Below, piece after piece: positions 1 through 11,300 of a stretch of DNA of 64,000 bases. This DNA is from Rhyzopertha dominica. Lineage: Eukaryota > Arthropoda > Insecta > Coleoptera > Bostrichidae. How positions within the stretch are numbered: the first letter of the stretch is position 1; the number at the start of each line of letters is the position of its first letter. The translations under genes and the position numbers were made by a program. The stretch lies in NCBI GenBank assembly GCA_025024175.1, contig QCXZ01000137.1, positions 15,934,001 to 15,998,000 of the forward strand. Direction: 5' to 3'. The notes under the pieces are model-generated. The model was not told where the DNA came from, made no database searches, and saw only the letters and a list, made by a program, of their open reading frames with translations.

Positions 1-175
1 CAATGCTCCATTTTAGGGCCTGTACTTTTTTATATACACTTCTAGTCTTTTCCGTTCGTTAAACTACTGCAAGTATCACTTATATGCGGACGATACGCAA
101 ATTTATTATTCGTTTTTACCTTGTGATATTAACCGCGTAAATACATTAGTTTCCATACATGCACTATAAAGCATT
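1..175 (+). pseudogene. LINE reverse transcriptase fragment
   Basis: Broken piece of a non-LTR retrotransposon reverse transcriptase. Translation gives SILGPVLF, the block after the usual PQG turn, and then, after a frame change, the catalytic YADDTQIYY block at about 82-112. Both blocks occur in the same order and spacing in the LINE at 30.05 kb, so the two probably belong to related jockey-like families. The left part is cut off by the window edge and the right part fades after about 175, where an unrelated transposase relic starts. It cannot encode a working enzyme. Confidence 0.75.
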
Positions 176-199
176 TTAGAAATATGGGAATTAGTTAAG

Positions 200-1045
200 T
201 ATTACCTATGACATCATAAAAAGTGTGAAGTGCTGAAAAACGCTAAACCGAATCAAGGGAAACACGAATGAGAAACAACGACTTGTTGAAGAAGCAGTTG
301 AGAATGTCACACAATCGTATTGAAAGTTAGGACGAAAATTTAAAGTGAGTCATGAATACGTAAGGAAAATATTAAAGAAAGAGGAGGTTGTCAGAAAAAA
401 AGAATATCCGCTCCGAAATACAATGAGAAGCAATTAAAAAATCGAGAGCTTATCGCATAAGCTACAGGAAGGGTATCTGAAGCCATCAAATAAAATATCT
501 GTGGTGATGGACGTCGAGTCATACTTTACGTTAGATGGGACTGACATTGCCGGTAATAAAAGTTACTTCTGCAAAGTGGGAGCTGAAGTTTATTTCAAAG
601 TAATTTTCAAAACACGTGCGAAGTTTACAAAAAAAAAGTACTGGTTTGGTTAGCGATAAGCAGTGGAAGTCGATCTGTTCCTTACTTCTCTCCTTCAGGA
701 CTAAGTATTAACCAAAATCTTTATTCAGAGAAATGCATCCGAAAGAGACTTGTAAGAAAATATCACAGCGATGTAAATTATATATTCTGGCCGGACATGG
801 CGACGGCACATTACGCACGTAATACACTAGAAGTGTATGAAAGGTACCATGTCAAATTTATTTCTCGAGCAGCAAACGCTGCAAATATGTTCCCCCATTA
901 ACACCAATTGAACAGTTCTGGTATCAGTTAAAGCAGAAAGTTTTTGAGTGCGGCTGGGAAGCTAAAACATCTTAAGAACTGATAAATCGAATCAAAAGAA
1001 AAATTCGCCAATTGGGCATTATCATTTTTTTTTGAAAATTACGTA
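200..1045 (+). pseudogene. Tc1/mariner-superfamily transposase relic
   Basis: Decayed DDE transposase read in several frames. The N-terminal helix-turn-helix region appears around 315-400 (KLGRKFKVSHEYVRKILKK). The first catalytic block VVMDVESYFTLDG lies near 502-540, the second block IFWPDMATAHYA near 782-820, and the third region near 897-965 reads TPIEQFWYQLKQKVFECGW. This order and wording match the IS630/Tc1/mariner type in which a WPD block precedes a PIE-FW block. Several stops and frameshifts, including one before the third block, make it a pseudogene. No clear terminal inverted repeats were found. Confidence 0.75.
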
Positions 1046-1325
1046 AAATAAATCTTGAAGTGCATATATATCGTACGCCATGTTAAAAAAACAAAAACAA
1101 ATATTTGTAGGTAGAGAATTTCAGGGTTGAAATTCGAATCTTAGGAGTCACCGCCAAAACGCTTCTATCCAAGGTTATTCAACTCGTGACGTCAAGTTTC
1201 ATGTAAACATTACCGAGGAGCGTGCTGTTGTATTGGAAAAGCTTTTGTGTGGTGTTTATTGAAAGGACGGTGTAACAGGTCGCACCAAAAAGTGATTTGT
1301 GTAGTTTTACAAGCATCTGTTATGC

Positions 1326-1510
1326 ATGGAAAACAAAACAAGTGTTGTTTTGTACATGGTTAAAAAAGTACTTCAGTCAGTACAGCTAACAAAATTTTTG
1401 TAGCCGTTCCTCGAGATTATCAATGTATGAAAAAGTTGTTTAAGGCCCCCAGACGTGATATGCCGGAATCGCAAAGTTTGTTTTTCTGTTGTGAAGATCA
1501 TCTTATTTCT
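1326..1510 (+). pseudogene. THAP zinc-finger domain, first part (broken)
   Basis: One frame reads CCFVHG, a stop, then KSTSVSTANKIFVAVPRD and SLFFCCEDHL. This is the C2CH THAP pattern: paired N-terminal cysteines, the FVAVPRD core and the closing Cys-x2-His. The stop sits where the second cysteine is expected, so the domain is dead. A GTAAGT donor-like site follows at 1516 and the domain resumes at 2523. Two families could be the source: a P-element-like transposase or an insect THAP-only protein. Confidence 0.65.
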
Positions 1511-1524
1511 TATTGTAAGTCTTA

Positions 1525-2467
1525 GGCCCGGTATTTCAGTGAGAGGTTAAACTTTGGGTTAAAGTAAACTGGTTTTATTTTTAAACCAAAAGTTAAACCC
1601 ATGAGCGTGTTTCAGTTCACAAATCTAGTTTAATGAAAATCGGTTTAACAGTCGACAGTTTTAACGTAGGTTGGCGGTACTTTTGTGGTTGCGCCTGCGT
1701 CGTAATGTTCATAAGCTGATAGTATGTTTACGTATCAGTTCGTTGACCTATAAACTCGTTGTCATTTTTAATAAAATAATGTTACGGTTCTAAAATGATA
1801 TTGACAGTATGGAACTTGCAGTTGACCGTTAACCCTCGTATTCATCCAGTTCGAAATTTTTGGATTAGGAACAAGTTGTACATTCGCTACCTTACCTTCA
1901 TCAACAGAGAAAAGTGCCAAGACAACAACTACAATTTACAAAGGAATCATTTTCTTCTAGTTGTTCTGGGAAAAATACCGGATTGGGCTTTAAATTCTTT
2001 CGTCAGAAACACAAATGCCAATTTTTTTTGTTAACTGCGAACAACTCCTAACTCCTTGCTCTGTAATACCTACATAACTCTTAGTTTGAAATAGTTTTAT
2101 CAAATCGATTTCTTTGTTTCGAAATTTTTAGTGCGAAAAGTCGTCGTTCTTCATCATTACCAAGGGTTTTTTTACGAATGATATAAAAAGTAACCCACAC
2201 AACAGAAATAAATAAAAGACAAAACCGCACGCTGTCACAACAAACCGAAACGAAATGCAGTTAGTTCAACAAATGTGAAGTCCTCGTTTCGCGGAGTGCG
2301 CAGGCTTAATCCTAAAATTGGGTTTAACCCTCCTCGATGGGTTGGTTTAACTTGCCGAGGAATTTAACCCGGTTTTACTCGTAAACGAGTACTGAAATAC
2401 GCTGCGCGACTGGTAAACTAGTTTATCTTGACAATTTTGGTTTAAACCTTGACTGAAATACCGGCCC
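1525..2467. mobile_element. PIF/Harbinger-type non-autonomous element
   Basis: The ends match as inverted repeats: the left end GGCCCGGTATTTCAGTGAG and the reverse complement of the right end GGGCCGGTATTTCAGTCAA share the GGTATTTCAGT core, and both continue into a GGTT-AAAC motif. The element is flanked by TTA on both sides (1522-1524 and 2468-2470), the target duplication typical of PIF/Harbinger. Repeated GGTTTAAC-like strings lie inside each end. A 79-codon reading frame at 1795-2034 matches nothing I know. At 943 bp without a recognisable transposase it is probably non-autonomous. Confidence 0.8.
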
Positions 2468-2522
2468 TTATTATTTTTTTGGGATTATAAGTATTTACCA
2501 TTCAGTTTCCATTTTGTTATAG

Positions 2523-2618
2523 CTTGAAGAGGACATGAAAAATTATATGCGTTTTAGGTTGATAGAGGGAAATGTTATAATAAAGAACGACGATGTTCCC
2601 CATATATTCGACTGTTAG
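2523..2618 (+). pseudogene. THAP domain, second part
   Basis: After a possible TTATAG acceptor the sequence reads LEEDMKNYMRFRLIEGNV and then a DDVPHIFDC stretch before a stop. In insect THAP proteins this segment follows directly after the CCEDH motif that ends at about 1510. The gap between the two, once the Harbinger insertion and its duplicated TTA are removed, is only about 65 bases, the size of a short insect intron. The splice phases do not match (phase 1 donor against phase 0 acceptor), which fits decay. Confidence 0.55.
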
Positions 2619-3629
2619 CCAGAAACCGGAAACGAGCCGCAATAAAATAAATGTCAAGTTTAGGGTACATTTTTGATTGTTACATTTTTATGTTCACAAA
2701 TAGTATGTTTCCAACGACCCACTGTGATCAAATTATAATATTACGTTAATTTGATAAAAAGTTCACTTATACTGTTGCTTTTACGTTCGTCATCTTCGCC
2801 GCGTTGAACCGTTCGTCGCTGTACACAAATTCCATAACAATGTACATGCCTTTAGCAGCCATAACTAATAAGTATTTCACTTTTTCTTGGCGTATTTTAA
2901 TTCACTTGTCACAAAATAAACGCAAACAACAAACTGATAAATTGACGGGCTGAGGCTGACGCGTGACGCGCTGACCCCAGATGTAAACAAACGGCCATTT
3001 ACAAGACACCTCACGTCACGGCGAACATGTTCGCGTTTTGGCGGTCCCTTTAAATATTCACATTTTTAATATTAAAAATACACCTTACGATCCATTTTTT
3101 CGAATTTATAAGCTGTCACAGCTGATTTGTTAATTAGATGCTACCTATTAATATGCAATTTAATAAAATAGAAATACATGGCAAATACCCAATTCCGAAG
3201 TACGCACTTTGAGATGTTGATGGCTCGTGTGAATACCAAAGTGCGACAAGCCTGCAGATAATGGGCCGGATTGCATACTATGGCAATAAAAAATTGTTAC
3301 TTTTGGTCATTAATGTTATGTTTTCAAGTGTCAAATATAGTCAGAGCAATACTTTCAGGATTTTTAGTTGTTTTAGTATATTCTGAGTACCTACCTTTTC
3401 CAGTTTCACATTTAAAATAAATTTATTGTATATACTTATCTCTTTTTGGCAAATTTTATGTAAACTGGAATATATTTTATTATTATTTATCGTACTTATT
3501 AAAATGTGTTTCTTCCCAGAATAAATTGTTTGTTATTATTATTATCATAATTAGCAGCGATTACAAAACTATGTACGATCCGTCACTGTATACATCGTGC
3601 AGGACAATTTCAGGCCCGTCTTTAACATA

Positions 3630-3960
3630 ATAAGACCAGACGCTTTTCACTTGGCCGGCGTTTTCGTCGATGAACCTGCGTGCCGAAGTGTGCTCCCGCG
3701 GTGATTAGAATGTCGCTCCTTGTGCTCAATGGGAACACACTTAAACACCTCCATTTGACCGGCGGGCTGGTGATACACATTTCGTTTCATAATTTAAATC
3801 GATATTGCCGGCGTTGGAATTAAATTCGGCCGTTGAATAGCTAAACGACTAAATAGGTGCGATTGTGAGAGGATGAGAGCTGCGGGGCACCCGCAAATGA
3901 ACGTCATCATCGGTCGATCTAACTGCTCCAAAGGCTTTTGTGGTCACCGATTAAAAAAGT
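3630..3960. other. GC-richer non-coding island
   Basis: A CpG-containing stretch with motifs such as GGCCGGCG and CCGGCGGGCTGG in otherwise AT-rich DNA. No reading frame, splice structure or transposon end was recognised. The surrounding 3050-4410 has nothing else I can support. It may be a regulatory or conserved non-coding element, or older repeat DNA. Confidence 0.25.
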
Positions 3961-4410
3961 CCACCGTAATGGTACCCGTCGCTGCATGTTAACATGACCA
4001 ATAAGGTTGTAACCATTTTTTTTTTGTTTAGAGTGCCACTCGATTACAAAATTTGGAATAATGGCATTCTAGGAAAGTTTTTGGTGGAATCAAGTGCAAG
4101 GTGACGATTAGGTAGCAGTGGGCACGGCTGCATTTATTTTACGGTTAATATTTTGCTATTAAGTGTATCCCTTATCATATTAGACATTTTTGTTATTTTA
4201 TCGTCAAGAATTACTCACAAATGCAAACTATCCTTTCGAATATCCCCAACACTTTACTCCTCTTCTCTGCCCAAAACAATATAACCTTCCAATTATCTCT
4301 TTCATCTCCACAGTATAGAATATTTACTTACATGTATTTTTATAGATTCGATTAGAGAATTAAGTAACTTTTTCACTAAACCCGCGTTTTTTGTCCTTCG
4401 AATTTTTAAA

Positions 4411-4428
4411 AGAAATTGTTTTAATAAC
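4411..4428 (+). repeat. Target site duplication, left copy (Penelope 1)
   Basis: AGAAATTGTTTTAATAAC occurs here and again, identical, at 6583-6600, exactly bordering the Penelope-like element. An 18-bp direct repeat marks one insertion event and fixes both ends of the element. Confidence 0.9.
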
Positions 4429-6582
4429 TTCAGGTGACTTGTTTGACGGCGCTAAATGAAACATTTTATTAATAATATAATAATTATAACACTTGGTAAT
4501 GTTTCAGATTTTATTAAGTTTAACCTCTTACATGTTTCGGTAATGTTTCGGATTTTATTGAGTTTAACCTCTTACATGTTTCGGCTTATTAGGCCTTTCT
4601 CAAAGAGTTTTCAAAACGAAACTGTTGCTTAAAGTTAGATGCAGATCCCACGAGCCTCTATACCTACGAGCTCAAAAAACAACATACGGAAGAGGATAAA
4701 GCCAATTGTGTCAACATTTTTAAAAAAACATAATCCAAAATCAAATAATTCAGATTTAAAAACAGTAAAGAGCATAAAACAAAAATTAATTGAAAGCAAT
4801 GCAGTACTATGCAAAGCGGATAAAGGCAACACAGTAACAATTTTTAATAAGTCAGAATACATACAATAAATCCAAGATATTTTGATTCCGGAACAATTCA
4901 CCTTGAATAAAAAAGACCCAACAAGCACATATCAAACAAAGATTACTCAGCTACTAAAACATTGCAATACAATATTCACTGAACAAGAAAAGTATCAATT
5001 AAAGAACAAAAATCCACAAGCACCAAAACTCTATGCTTTACCGAAATTGCATAAACCAGATTTACCAATGAGACCGGTTGTGTCATACATTAATGCTCCC
5101 GCTTATAAAATTTGTAGAAAACTCAGTCATTTGATACCGGAATTAATTGATTTTAAATCATCCTTTGGAATAAAAAATTCGATAGATCTCGTCAAAAATT
5201 ACAATATATTACCCTCCAATCTAATACAAAATTACTTTCCTTTGATGTAAAAGAACCTATTCACATCCATTCCAGTTGAGGAAGTCAAAAATCTTGTAAT
5301 TGAACATATTAATTCAGTTAACTTAGATGAATCCCTCAGAGAAAAATTGGTCATATTATTAAATGAATGCAATAATCAAAATTACTTTTGTTTTAATAAC
5401 CAATATTACACGCAAGAAGATGGCTTACTAATGGGGTCTCCATTGTCACCACTGCTAGCTGAGATATACACGAATAATTTTGAAAAAATCATATTCAAAT
5501 CAAATAGTAATCTAGTCAATTGCATTCAGTTTTGGACACGCTATGTGGACGACATATTTTGTATTTGGACAGGTACAGACAGAAACCTGGATCAATTTTT
5601 GAATTGCATAAACAGTATTCATGAAAAAATACAATTTACTATAGAAAAAGAAAACAACAACAGCATAAACTTTTTAGACCTTACCATAACAAAGAATTCA
5701 GGAAAACTAAATTTTAGCATTTATAGAAAACCAACCACTACCGATACATTAATTCATGCTGAATCTAAACAGTCAGTAAGTATAAAATTGTCACCTTTTC
5801 ATAGTTTAATTCACAGACTACTACAGGTTCCACTAAGTACAGCAGATTTTGAAAAGGAATCACACATTATTAAACAACTGGCAATAAGAAATGGGTACGA
5901 ACCAAAAATGATTGAAAAGATGATCAGTATTAAGCAATCAAAACTAATAATGTCACAATTTTACCATTCGCAAAGCTCAACTGAAGTTAAAATATGGCAG
6001 TCAATAAATTACATAGGCAATGTTAGTGAAAAAATGTCAAGATACCTCTCCAATGACAATAGAAAGTTTATTCCATAACACGGACAACGGTAACAAAAGT
6101 GGTGTATACGAAATTAAGTGTGAAGAATGTAATATTAGTTATATAGGTTGCACAAGTCGTAGTTTTAAGGAAAGAATTAAAGAACATAAAAAATCCATAT
6201 TAAGTAATAGGAACTTAACTGGCTTTTCAAAGATTGTGTAACTCTTAATCATACATTTGACGAAAAAAGACTTAAAATATTACATAACGTTCAAAACGGC
6301 ATCAGGTTAGGATTATTGGAACAGCTACACATAAACAGAACACTTAATAACCCCCACAAAAATATCTGTAACGATCAAGTGGAATTCCCTAGTTTGTTTA
6401 TTAACGCTGCCATAAATGTCTCCCACCCGCTCGTAGGTATAGAGGCTCGTGGGATCTGCATCTAACTTTAAGCAACAGTTTCGTTTTGTAAACTCTTTGA
6501 GAAAGGCTTAATAAGCCGAAACATGTAAGAGGTTAAACTCAATAAAATCTGAAACATTACCAAGTGTTATAATTATTATATT
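4429..6582 (+). mobile_element. Penelope-like element 1 with inverted terminal copy
   Basis: A retroelement of the Penelope class, bounded by an identical 18-bp duplication. The 3' end (6429-6582) returns in inverted orientation at the 5' end (about 4444-4668). This includes the last coding codons, so the minus strand at 4635-4700 encodes the same C-terminus as 6430-6465. Inverted terminal copies of this kind are typical of Penelope insertions. A 44-bp unit is tandemly duplicated at 4495-4582 in the inverted end. Between the ends lies a broken reverse transcriptase plus GIY-YIG endonuclease. The right end lacks about 48 bp that the inverted left end and the copy at 55.2 kb retain. Confidence 0.92.
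4639..6465 (+). pseudogene. Penelope reverse transcriptase + GIY-YIG endonuclease (broken)
   Basis: Encodes, in broken frames, the single protein of a Penelope-like element. Visible blocks in order: LCKADKGNTVTIF (4805-4845), LYALPKLHKPDLPMRPVVSY (5031-5090), GLLMGSPLSPLLAEIY (5425-5472), the catalytic RYVDDIF (5539-5559), INFLDLTI and FSIYRKPTTTD (5660-5750). The nuclease follows: KSGVYEIKCEECNISYIGC, then SFKERIKEHKK (6094-6192), with the paired cysteines usual for Penelope GIY-YIG domains. Damage: stops near 4869 and 5250, the latter with a one-base slip, and loss of about 46 bp near 6075 relative to the copy at 54.4 kb, which shifts the frame. The C-terminus ends at 6465 in the shared terminal repeat. 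Confidence 0.92.
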
Positions 6583-6600
6583 AGAAATTGTTTTAATAAC
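6583..6600 (+). repeat. Target site duplication, right copy (Penelope 1)
   Basis: Identical to 4411-4428. See that entry. The following 6601-7318 contains no gene, repeat or RNA that I can support. Confidence 0.9.
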
Positions 6601-7337
6601 GATTAGCACGTAGCTTAATACCCTTGCAAGCATTGTATAATAATTTCATAATTAATTATTGTAAATTAATGATTAGTGGTTTCGGTGATAAGGACAGGAG
6701 GTTTTTAATTTATCACCAATTAATTAATTAATCTACTGTTAGTACACACAGACTGTGTTCGCTCGGAGACAGCCATGTCCACGATGAATTCGGCTCTGAA
6801 ATGTGACGTCTGTCATCCCATTTAAAGGCAGCAAATGTTTCATGTTGAATAATTAAGTTCATAGACAAAGGAAAGATAAATAGATTGGCATCTCTAATGG
6901 TGGGGGCAGGTTCATATAAAAGGCCTGCAGTGTCACCAGGCTAAACTACACACAAATATGCAACGTCGATAACATAGGAAACTGCTTTAAATGGTGCATC
7001 AACAACATGCAAGTCAGATTTTTTAAAATTTCTTTCTAATTTGCACCTAGTTTGTGCCATTGTTACCTTTAAGGATACTTGTCACATAACTTCAAACGGC
7101 GATGGAATAAACTACCTGAAAATTATATACGACGTCATAATAATAATTTTCATTTAAATGATGATAAACAAAAGCTGTTTGGTATTCACAAGCAATTATA
7201 ATTATCATAAATGTACAATTTATAAATATATCAATAAAACAGAGGTATGGTAGATCACTTCGTTTAAGTCGTTTTTCTCCAGGTAGTCGAAATAACTCGT
7301 CAAATGCTTGTGACAAACTATATAGGCAAAACCAGTT

Positions 7338-7441
7338 CTATGCCGTGTTGTCTACACTAGACCTAAACTGCACTGATGAGCTGTAATGACAGCGAAATAG
7401 TACTATCTGCAGTTGGTTGAGGTGTAGACAGCACAGCATAG
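7338..7441 (+). ncRNA. Hammerhead ribozyme (type I), intact core
   Basis: Self-cleaving RNA motif. The strands read in hammerhead order: stem I left arm (7338-7372), CUGAUGA (7373-7379), stem II GCUGU-AAUG-ACAGC with five perfect pairs (7380-7393), GAAA (7394-7397), stem III AUA-GUAC-UAU (7397-7406), C17 at 7407, then the stem I right arm (7408-7441). The inner stem I pairs ACTGCA with TGCAGT. After an internal loop, an outer helix of about 20 bp pairs CTATGC...TGTCTACAC with its complement, with a wobble and a mismatch. Cleavage would fall after C7407. The short palindromic stem III is typical of ribozymes in Penelope-like elements and retrozymes, where two units can act as a dimer. Activity is inferred, not shown. 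Confidence 0.9.
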
Positions 7442-8121
7442 ACATGCATTTTAATATATAGGCTATCTGTTATCCAAATTACTTCGTCGTTTTTAATGAG
7501 TCATATTTGATACATCTGAAACAAGTGTGCATTTTTAAACAGACCTTCACTGTAGATAAAAATATTTCCAAAATGTCTATATTATATAATAGTATGTGAT
7601 TAATAAGGGGTGTTACCCACACAAGACTTCCCAAAAGGACCAGTTTGGTAGGCACACTACTGGCTGATATCAGCAGGTCCTAATTAATTTACTGATAATT
7701 TAGCTAATACCTACTACGACTAACATTGTGTTTTATTATAGCTTAAAATTTAACTGTAAACATTGATTTCTCTTAAAAGTAAAAAAATATTTTGCTTAAA
7801 GTTGTAAATGGCTGTGATAAGCGTATTTTCAATGACCAGTTAGATTTCCTAGAATGCATACTTGTAAATATAATAAAAGTGCAGATCGACTCACTTATAA
7901 AACTTATAAAAAATTATAACTCTTGATAAAGGAGCAGAATTAAGTGTTTCTAAAACTTCAATTACTGTTGATCCAAAATATTCCATCAGCAGGTGTATAT
8001 TAGAAAATTATGTCAATCACGACACAACGAAATATTGGAACTGACATTATTATGTGAATGCTTTTTATATTAAAACGACTTTTATATATTTATTATTTTA
8101 TATGCGATATTTATAATTTAG

Positions 8122-8312
8122 GATGTAGCTGCTCGTGGCATCGACGTACCAACTGCGGACTGCATAGTTCAGTACACCGGTCCTCAAACAGATGAAGATT
8201 ACGTCCACAGAGTAGGAAGAACCGGGAGGGCTGGTAAATCTGGATCTGCTATCATATTTTTAACCCACGAGGAACAAGAATATATCAACTGGCTTCAAGA
8301 GCACAAAGTTTC
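8122..8312 (+). CDS. DDX31: DDX31/Dbp7-type DEAD-box RNA helicase, exon with motifs V-VI
   Basis: Internal exon of an ATP-dependent RNA helicase thought to act in nucleolar large-subunit ribosome assembly, as Dbp7 does in yeast. The exon opens at a TTTAG acceptor in phase 0 and encodes 63 residues of the second RecA-like domain: DVAARGID (motif V), IVQYTGPQ, and [10 protein letters not shown] (motif VI, whose arginines contact ATP), then [13 protein letters not shown]. It ends in phase 2 at a GTAAGT donor. The VQY-x-PQT and FLT-EEQEY wording, with the downstream exons, fits DDX31/CG8611 better than other DEAD-box families. Upstream exons (Q motif, DEAD box) lie outside the window. Confidence 0.92.
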
Positions 8313-11300
8313 GTAAGTATTGAATGATTAAATTAATACTGTAACATGAACCACTCTTACGAAAAAGTAAATTGATGTGACTTGACCACTGGATACATTT
8401 TCGTAGGTAAGTAATAATCACTGGTTCTTTCTCTTCCTTTTTGACTTTTACAACCCATTTGATGTCGTTGGTTTCTCTAAATGAATAATGAATAAAGTAA
8501 GTGTTGCATCGTCATTTAAAATTTTCGTAACGACGAATGTTCGGCTTTATGTTTATTGATAAAAAAGCACAATAAATGTTCAGTATGAATATGTTACCTT
8601 GATGCATTTTTAACATTGTCTATATAATCAACGATTACGAGTAGACAGAAACAAAAACGAATTTACTAATTGTAAAACCACTTGCTGTGTAACTTTAATT
8701 GATTTACTGTTGTTGGTTATTAGTCTCGTCAGTTGTGTGTGTTTTGTTAATCCGAAACTTTAATTTCTGTAGAACCTGAGGAATACGACAATAATGTGAT
8801 GATTATGTACTTAAAACAAGGTTCGTGTTTTGAAATTCAACTGTATATTTCGATTATGTATGAAATAAAGTCTACTTTGAGCAGACATGCCATTTTTTTT
8901 GCTTCCATGAAGACGTCTTTTTGAACCGGTGCTATTTTTAAAACATATACTTTAAACACTTAATTTAATGTAATTTATGTATGTTCATTTTTATTTATTT
9001 CAACAGATACAATTTATCTGAATTTTTATTAATAAACACCACATTAAACATTAACTTTGTTTTTCTTCGGTACGAAAATATTAAATGAACTGGTGAAACG
9101 AGTGATTATTAATTCCACTACTGAAGTGAAGTGGCATAGTGAAAAAAAAACGTTAGGGTGGAGCGTACATTATTTTTAAAAGTGCCCTGGTCAATTTCGA
9201 ATCTCGGTAAAATTTTAAGCAAAGGAAAACTCGGATTTTTCCAGCTCGCAAGCCATATTTCATCGGTATATCTAAACCCGATATGCCGTTAATGAAAGTA
9301 ATCCGAAAAATAAATTGTGGGTGGGCTACATCTTCGGCGACACATTCGTTATTTTAACGTGGACACGTCTGATGCATTGTAGAAAATTTGTGCCGTTTTT
9401 CTTTTCAATTTAAAAATGGTAAGAGTTTTGCCTAACACCAGGTTAGGATATGTATCGCAATGCACAAACTGCTTTTATCCACTATTTACGAGTTTTTTCT
9501 TTTTTGTAATTAAAATTGTTTGCACTTCTTCGGCATGATTATTTATTTAAAATTAAAATATAAATATAAAATATGAAAAAATAAATTATATACCTGTATA
9601 CATTCCAGGCATTCTTCTCCCTTGCCGAAGTACCTGCATCTAGGCTTCTACGTTATCTACCGTTGTCTGAATATTTCAATCACAGATTGAAGTTAAAACT
9701 TACAATTTTACATAATGAACCACATAACGCTAACTGGTAATTGTTACCTTAATTTATTAAACTGACATACTCGATTCTAATTTCCGCAGACTGTAGTTCT
9801 GTAAACCATCTTTGCAATTTCTGCGGGCATGTGGAACATTTTATTTTACCAGTTACGTTTACGTCGTATCTGTTTTCGATATCTCGTGGCCACTTACTTG
9901 CAAGATATAATTTATGTGATACGTGACATTGTGCCTTGCTAATTTATTACAACGATCAAGAATGCGTCTTTGATTCAGCTACAAGAAACTAAATAAACTG
10001 CTATTAAATACATAGTGTTGCACTATTGGTAACGATAGATGGCACTGGCCATTATTAATAATGTACAGAATGTACCCCAAAACGAAAGGTAAAACGTGTC
10101 TACGTTAAAATTGAAAATAACACCTTTATCTCGGAAACAAAGCGTTCTTTGGGAAAAAGATGTTTTGTCAAACCAACATTACTTTCACATGTTCTGTCGG
10201 ACATTTCTGGAATAAAACCTGAAACATTCCTTCGCCGCATTATTGATGAAACCTCGTATATCAGATAGTGAAAACAGCCATCATATTTTAGAATTTATTT
10301 ATTTATTTGAGATACCCAACCCAACAGACAATCTAATTACAGGGTCGGAAAAACAATAAAAAAAAGCTGCACCGGCAACAAACTATAAAGGTACAGCAAA
10401 AAAACAGAACATTAGTAGACAGCTGAGAATTTAGATTTTATTTGCTTAATTGTTGTATAGAATCTGTCAAAATCTTCGTGTAAATCCACATAATTGTGAT
10501 ACATAGTGTAAATTGGTGAACATATCAAACCGTTACTTCACACACTTGGTAGATAAAACCACGGAGTTGAGCAAGAAAACAAATTTTATGAACTTGAACA
10601 TAAATACCACTCCTTGCATGTGCCTACGCCGCTTCATAGAAACAAAGTGAAAGCGAGCCAATAATTGATTCTGATCACAGCTAATCTGAGGATATTGATA
10701 GTCTGATTAAAATGCTAAGAAAATTAGGAACTCCTAAGTAATGTCTCTAAACTATTGATCTGTATATCATAATGCGAACTCTATACAACGCTCAAAAACT
10801 CCATTTGGTGTGACTAAAGTGTTAAACAAGGGGACCAAGTAGCTATACTGTTAAAATCATGTGAGTTGCGCATAACGAAACCTAATGTTTGGAAACCAGA
10901 TTTATAAATATCTTGCAAGTGATTTCTGAATGTCAGTTGGTCATCAACAGTAATACCCACTCTGCAAGTAGTTTGTCGTCTTAGAACATGACCTATGATG
11001 TTATATTCAATCGTAAAAACAATTTTTTTTTAATAAGAGATATTACACTTTACTGTCTTCAGATGCAATCCGTTAATAAGGCACCCCTTTTGGATCCCAT
11101 TTAAGTTATCTTGCAGATGTTGACAATCGTCTAAGTGTTTAATACTATAAAATGACGAACAAGTTAAGTCATTTACGATGTCTTTAATAATAAAATTAAA
11201 TAATAGAGACCCCAAACTGAACCTTGAGGAACACCTAAAAGGGTTAAATAGTTATATGATTTTAACTCGTATGTTGAACATCCTGACTTCTCCCACTTAT

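Larger units (their letters stand above)
1144..3048 (+). mobile_element. THAP-encoding DNA element with imperfect inverted ends
   Basis: The 13-bp string ACCGCCAAAACGC at 1150-1162 returns in reverse complement at 3033-3045. Behind each copy comes a diverged GTGACGT-containing stretch, so the two ends look like terminal inverted repeats of a DNA transposon. Between them lie both halves of a THAP zinc-finger coding region (1326-1510 and 2523-2618) and a nested PIF/Harbinger element at 1525-2467. THAP domains form the DNA-binding end of P-element-type transposases. No catalytic domain is visible here, so this would be a deleted copy. No clear target duplication was found. Confidence 0.5.

Noticed and set aside
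1795..2034. 79-codon frame inside the Harbinger element as a transposase
   Set aside because: No DDE or Myb-like motif is visible, and it is far too short for a Harbinger transposase.
4635..4928. Minus-strand 97-codon frame
   Set aside because: A shadow of the Penelope reverse transcriptase; only its last residues are real, being the inverted copy of the element's C-terminus.
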